From Megachile rotundata (lineage: Eukaryota; Arthropoda; Insecta; Hymenoptera; Megachilidae): a stretch of DNA of 64,000 nucleotides. Under the pieces are notes generated by a model that was not told where the DNA came from, searched no databases, and saw only the letters and a list, made by a program, of their open reading frames with translations. The stretch is from contig NC_134989.1 in the NCBI RefSeq assembly GCF_050947335.1, positions 11,277,501 through 11,341,500 of the forward strand, in the 5' to 3' direction. A program made the position numbers and the translations under genes. Position 1 is the stretch's first letter. Every line of letters begins with the position of its first letter. Positions 58,405 to 64,000 of the stretch are shown one piece after another.

Positions 58405-60289
58405 TTTTAAGGAAAGCTTCTCTTCCTAGTTTGTTTTGAGCCAACCACTCGGCTCAAAAAGGCAGCCACTTTTTCCTAAATTAGAGAGAATTGTAATTAA
58501 ATTGCACGTGGAGTTCAGTTTCTAACTCAGGTTTCTGTTAATATTGAAGGCTCTTGGTAATTGAGACATTTGAGGACATACGACTGTTATACATTATATT
58601 TGTACAGAGTATTTGATAAAGTATTTCTAAATGTTTACAGGTGAAATGCAGGGGTTTACATCGCCATTATTTTTTGGGAAAATAATTATATGTATGTCGT
58701 TGAGAATTTGGGTCTGAATAATTAAGTTGCTTTCTGTCTGAATAAAATGATATAAATTATTATTGTATTTTATAATAAGTTTGATAATTGTTTAAGAGCT
58801 ACTGAGGTTAAGTGAACGTAGCAGAATTACGAAAATAGTTTATGCAATCTATTTAATATTCGAATGGTAATGTCAATTTATAGTTCAGTTAAGTTAAAAA
58901 ATTACGAAGTTAAAAATTAACTTTCTGACTCAAAATTTCAGAATCACATAAAGTCTGAAGGCTAACAGTGTCAATATCCAAAAACCTCAAAGTCCCAAAA
59001 TTCCAAAATTCCAAAATTTAAAGATCCAAAAATTTTTTAATTTAAAAGTGTAAAAATTTCATGAGTTCAAAATTACAATCTCCTGAAATTCCAAAATACC
59101 AAAATTCTAAAGGCTCACAGTCTTAACATCCAAACATCTCAAAATCCCAAAATCACTAAATTCAAAAATTCCAAAATTTAAAGATCGACAAATTTTTTAA
59201 TTTAAAAATCTAAAAATTCTAAGAATTCAAAACTCCAATACCCTAAAATTCAAAACAAATGACAACCGTTTAAACTTAAATTTCAAACATAACCTAAAAC
59301 TGCAAAAAACCCATTGCCATCAAATTTCAAACCCCAAAAACTTCCCATAATAATAATAATATCATTTCATTCAGAAAGACACACAAAATCACATCACAAA
59401 ATGGTAGATCAAAACGTTACACAAATTCAAAAATCAAAACACTTTCCACAGCACTTCTCAAATATCATAACTCGACAAGAAACTCTAAAACTCGTTGAAC
59501 CATAAAACACATTATCAGTCGCAATCGATAGTTTAATTTTCAATAAAATTTCCCAGATAATAATAGATCGAACGGGACGAAATCTTTGATCACGTATTAA
59601 AAGAATCACTCGAGCAATGTAATGGCGACCCAGAATCGAGTGAAATGGTTATTCGATACAGGTTATCGAGATTCAAACGAATCGTTAACGACCTTCTCGC
59701 TAAGACAACATACCTCTGTATATTTCTGCGACACGAGAACTCGCGTAGATATTCCGAAGAACGATCAGTTAAATAAATGATGGCAATTAAATATACGTGG
59801 ATGGAAACGAAATATTCTGTTCGGTGATGACTGCTTTCTTCTTCGAGAATAAATCATACCACTGTTACAAATAGAGTAAAATATGGGTGAAATTTGGGAC
59901 CATAATACGGAATACATGTTGCCAACATTCTGTGAAACTTTTCTGTTCAATTTTATTAATATATTCGATATACAGTGTAGATTACATATTAACGTATGGT
60001 AATGATATTAGATATGAGAAGTAGCTTGTTGAGTATAAAAGTGTAATTAAGATGGTTATGTAAGAAGGTTATGTATTTTTGTAGATGGTACTTGTGCGGT
60101 TGGTAATATTTTAGTTACATATTGGACCAATTATGGGGCCGAACATGTCCTGTTTTTCATTGGTCTATTCTAATCACTGTGCTAAGTGAATCGGTATGTG
60201 TGTTTGGTATGCATACCGGGTGGTACGAATGAAGAGAAATGAATATTCTGAAATGAATGAATATTTGACAGACTTAGAATTAGATTCTA
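58405..60289. other. Region upstream of exon A (possible 5' UTR / promoter)
   Basis: Immediately upstream of the exon A start on the minus strand is short leader sequence with an in-frame TAG. A possible acceptor CTCTCTAATTTAG lies near 58480, so a spliced 5' UTR is conceivable. 58900-59330 has AAATTCCAAAATT low-complexity words. I see no confident promoter motif. Confidence 0.4.
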
Positions 60290-61135
60290 ATAGATTCCCA
60301 AATCCCTAAGTCCATAATTTTCTAAATTCTCAAATTCTATGACACAATCACTTTAGATCCATAAATCCCTGAATCGACACACCCCTAAATTCCTAAACTC
60401 TTAAATTTTGAAATTCCAATAACCTTTTAACACCCTGGATTCCTGGATCCCTAAATCTGCCCACCCCTAAGTTCCTAAAACCCTAAATACTCAAATCCCT
60501 ATAACGCTACAACCCTAAATACCCAAAACTCTAAATCTGCACCCCCCTAACTCCTTAACTCTCTAAACCCCTAACTCTCTAATTCTCTAAATTCCTAAAT
60601 CCCTAACTCCCTAACTCTATAAACCCCTAAATCCCTAAACCTCTAACTCTCTAACTCTCTAAACCCCTAAACCCCTAACTCCCTAACTCTCTAAACCCCT
60701 AAACCCCTAGCTCTCTAAACCCCTAAACCCCTAGCTCTCTAAACCCCTAAACCCCTAAATCCTTAAACCCCTAACTCGCTAAACCCCTAACTACATAACT
60801 CTCTAAATACCTAACTCCCTAAACCCCTAATTCCCTAAACCCCTAAATCCTTAAACCCCTAACTACCTAACTCTCTAAATACCTAACTCCCTAAACCCCT
60901 AACTCCCTAAACCCCTAACTACCTAACTCTCTAAATACCTAACTCCCTAAACCCCTAATTCCCTAAACCCCTAACTCCCTAAACCCCTAACTACCTAAAT
61001 CCCTAATTCCCTAAACCCCTAACTCCCTAAACCCCTAATTCCCTAAACCCCTAACTCCCTAATCCCCTAAACCCTTAAACACCTAACTCCCCAAACTCCT
61101 AACTCTCTAAACCCCAAAACCCCAAAACCCCACAT
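60290..61135. repeat. C-rich 16-bp-type array CTAAACCCCTAACTCC (telomere-like CCCTAA words)
   Basis: About 45 units; minus strand GGAGTTAGGGGTTTAG. It lies about 1.9 kb 5' of the exon A start codon. The words recall CCCTAA/CCCTAAA telomere repeats, but the order is a 16-bp dimer rather than a true telomere array. Confidence 0.92.
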
Positions 61136-62399
61136 TTGTCAAACACCCAAACCCCCAAATTATAAAAATTAACCTTCTCAAACCCCCAAAGCACAAAAAA
61201 CCAAATTCAATGAAAACCCTTTTAAAAATTTTTAAATTTACTTCAAATTAGCTTGAAAATTTCCTTCGCATTTAATTTGTAATACACTCTGTTATTGCAG
61301 CTATAAAAATGTCAGGATAGGTGATTAATCAGACACTCGTCGACAGATTCAAGTATATTTGAAAGATTATGTGCCAGTTCCAAAATTTATGTGGACATAC
61401 TTAAACTACTTCGTAGCACTATATTACATAATACACTACACAAATATTACTACACTATAATACACAGTAAATCATGGCGTTATCAACATTGTACCAAAGG
61501 TTTTTTAGGGGAAACTTACAACTATGATGGATGTGCATTTACAATTACTTAACTTATCAATTAATCTTACTTCTACATTAATTCGCTAAAAACGATCAGA
61601 GGTCTTACAACTGACATCACACGCGTTACATTATAAATGTCTCTTATAAATTTTTAATAGCATCTGCATATGCAGTTGTGCGCAAACTGCATATTCTCTT
61701 TCTCTCAACAAATTACAATTATTATTCCTCGCAAAATAAATTATCTCACTACTATGATTCTTTACAAAGAATTTTCCTACAATACTTTTCTTACAATATT
61801 TTCCTTTAACGAAAGATATTTTATTAAATTATTTCGATACTCTTTCTTAAACTATTCTTACACTTAAACTATGCTTTCTATTTCTTAAACAATTTTTACA
61901 CTTAAACTACTCTTTCTTTCTCTTAAACTATTTACAAAATTCATTTCTACAAACGTCTCTTTTATACAACTAAATTCAGCAACGAAGTCGAGCAACAATC
62001 TCGGTATAAAGAATCGAGGTTGAAACGGTAAAAATCAATCGTTTCCGAATAAAAAGAACATACATGCAAATCACGCGATAAAACGAATAAAAAGGTGGAA
62101 TGCATCAACGGTTTAGAAACACAAAGAAAACGTTAACGCGATAAAATGATATTGGAACGTGAAAAGGTAAAAGATAACTGAATCGTTGCTCGATTCCATT
62201 TCTGTCTCATTAAAAAGGCAACACGTTTTTCAGCGCATCGATTTCGCCGGAAAGAGACGTCATAAACGGCCATTTGCATAACAAATTTTCACGCGAGCAC
62301 GATTATCAAAATCACATTCACGACTGTTGACTAGTAGACTTCGATCGTGACTAGTTAACTCTCCATGTTCGTTTTAAAACGTATTATGAATTCTGTGAA
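61136..62399. other. Unique AT-rich upstream segment
   Basis: No gene recognised. Confidence 0.4.
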
Positions 62400-63300
62400 C
62401 ACGTTGTACCCGTTTCTTCCATTTATTGACGCAAAAATTCGAAAGTTTACAAATACTTCTTCAAGTTTTTAGAAATTGTGAATTAATACTTTTTTTAGAT
62501 ATTCATCTTTAACGGTTGGTACGCAAATTATTTGATGTTTACAATTTTAGTTAAAGTTTATGAAATAATTTTTTTGAAATTATTGGCGCGAAAATTTGAA
62601 AGCTTGAACATTTTTTACTGATACAATTTTCAGAACTTGTACATCTGCATTTTTGAGAAATATTCATCTTTATCGTTTAGTATGCAAATTATTTGCTATT
62701 TACAGTTTTATTGAAATTTTACGAAATAATTTTCTTTAAATTATTGGCGCGAAAATTTGAAAGATTAAATTTCTTTTTACTGTTTCAAATTTTCAGAACT
62801 TGTACATCTGCATTTTTGAGAAATATTCATCTTTATCGTTTAGTATGCAAATTATTTGCTATTTACAGTTTTATTGAAATTTTACGAAATAATTTTCTTT
62901 GAATTATTGGCGCGAAAATTTGAAAGTCTAAACATTTTTTACTGACTTAAATTTTCAGAACTTGCAGATCTGCAATTTCGAGAAACAGCCATCTTCATCA
63001 TTTAATACATAAATTATTTGTTATTTACAATCCCGCTAAAATCTTACAAAACAGATTTCTTTAAATTATTGGCGCGAAAATTTGAAAGCCCAAAAATTTG
63101 TTCCTAATACAATTCGCAGAACTTGTACAAAATTTCATGAAATCTTCAACGTTATCATTTAATACATAAATTATTTGTTATTTACAATCCCGCTAAAATT
63201 TTACAAAATAAATTTCTTCAAATTATTGGCGCGAAAATTTGAAAGGCTAAAAATTTGTTACTATTTTAAATTTTCACTCAAAACTTCCAAATTTGCAATT
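62400..63300. repeat. ~160-bp AT-rich tandem repeat, about 6 copies
   Basis: ATTGGCGCGAAAATTTGAAAG (or a variant) occurs near 62425, 62581, 62743, 62906, 63067 and 63225, i.e. every 156-163 bp. Units also share CAGAACTTGTACATCTGCA and AAATTATTTGCTATTTACA. 63300-63900 continues as a more diverged version. Confidence 0.9.
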
Positions 63301-64000
63301 TTTCAAAATATTCATTCTTATCATTAAATATATAAATCATTTGTTATTTATATTTTTGTTGAAAATCTACGAAAAATTTGTTGACACGTAAATTTTTCGT
63401 AATCTACAATTTTTTTTTTTTTAATATTACGGAATAATCCTTGTCCATAAATCATTTGATATCTACAATTTTGTTAAAATGTACAAAATTATACTGATAT
63501 ACAAAGGATTCGTTATCTTCCGTTAACAATTTACAAACTAATCCCTGTTAATATGCAAATTATTTTTTATCTGTACCTTCGGATAAAATTTTATGGATCG
63601 ATCCTTGATGAGTAATAAAATATTCGTTATACTACCACCACTAAAATTTTACAAAATGATCCTAACCGATATGCAAAATACTCCTTATCTACAATTTTAG
63701 TAAAATTTTACGAAACGCTTCAATTCGCATAAAAATTTTACGAAATTATCCTTGCAGATAAAATAATCGTTATCCAGAATTTTGATAAAATTTTATAAAA
63801 CCAGTTGATAACTAAAATATTCGCTATCTGCAGTTTCGTAAAATTTTACAAAATAATTCCTGTTAATGTATATGCACTGTTTTATATTTACAGTTTTGAT
63901 CAAATTTTATGTATTATTACAGAGATAAAAAATTTTGATCATGATTGGTCAATCATGACCAACACGAACACCTGAACAACCGAAAGACCACACCAATACA
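63301..64000. other. Diverged AT-rich repeats to the window edge
   Basis: TAAAATTTTACAAAATGATCC-type words recur every ~75 bp, related to the preceding array. No gene recognised. Confidence 0.5.

Overview
The window is eukaryotic genomic DNA, most likely from a holometabolous insect and probably a hymenopteran (bee, ant or wasp type). The reasons are long AT-rich intergenic-like sequence, spliceosomal introns with GTAAGT donors and polypyrimidine-CAG acceptors, insect-type calcineurin A coding sequence, a decayed mariner transposase, and several blocks of interstitial TTAGG, the arthropod telomere motif. The species assignment is inference.

Only one gene is clearly supported. It lies on the minus strand and runs from about 58.4 kb down past the left edge. 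Three coding exons join in phase. Exon A (56409-58404) holds 665 codons of Ser/Asp/Glu-rich, apparently disordered protein. Exon B (52685-52888) is the FPPSHKL...EAPVT segment of calcineurin A. Exon C (3450-3574) carries the GDIHG and GDYVDRG metallophosphatase motifs. The A-B intron is 3,520 bp and the B-C intron is 49,110 bp. The exon with the GNHE motif and the rest of the protein must lie beyond coordinate 1. Calcineurin A is the catalytic subunit of the Ca2+/calmodulin-dependent Ser/Thr phosphatase PP2B. The unusual point is that exon A would place about 660 extra residues in front of a protein whose N-terminal arm is normally a few tens of residues.

The rest of the window is intron and upstream DNA dominated by tandem repeats. 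From left to right: C-rich repeats (about 1.0-1.4 kb); G-rich 16-bp-type arrays (2.5-3.1, 3.8-4.5, 5.9-7.1, 11.1-12.2, 27.0-27.6 kb); a ~160-bp degenerate array (7.8-8.6 kb); a pure 9-bp array (9.37-10.24 kb); a 170-bp repeat (15.3-15.8 kb); two arrays with embedded TTAGG (16.4-18.3 and 22.7-23.65 kb); 61-bp and 16-bp arrays (19.6-20.6 kb); a 26-bp array (26.2 kb); a 16-bp array with higher-order structure (31.0-31.8 kb); a 30-bp CpG-rich array (34.6-35.6 kb); a 66-bp array (38.7-39.15 kb); a mariner relic (39.8-40.5 kb); C-rich arrays (41.3-49.6 kb); and two 15-bp CpG-rich arrays (51.4-52.3 and 54.6-55.5 kb) on either side of exon B. The second of these sits between ~140-bp terminal inverted repeats with a TA target duplication. 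Upstream of exon A are a CCCTAA-like array (60.3-61.1 kb) and a ~160-bp AT-rich array (62.4-63.3 kb). Between the arrays are unique segments with no recognisable coding content, some of them GC-richer islands that could be regulatory.

Most long open frames in the window are by-products of repeat units whose length is a multiple of three, or of stop-poor repeats, and are not annotated as genes.
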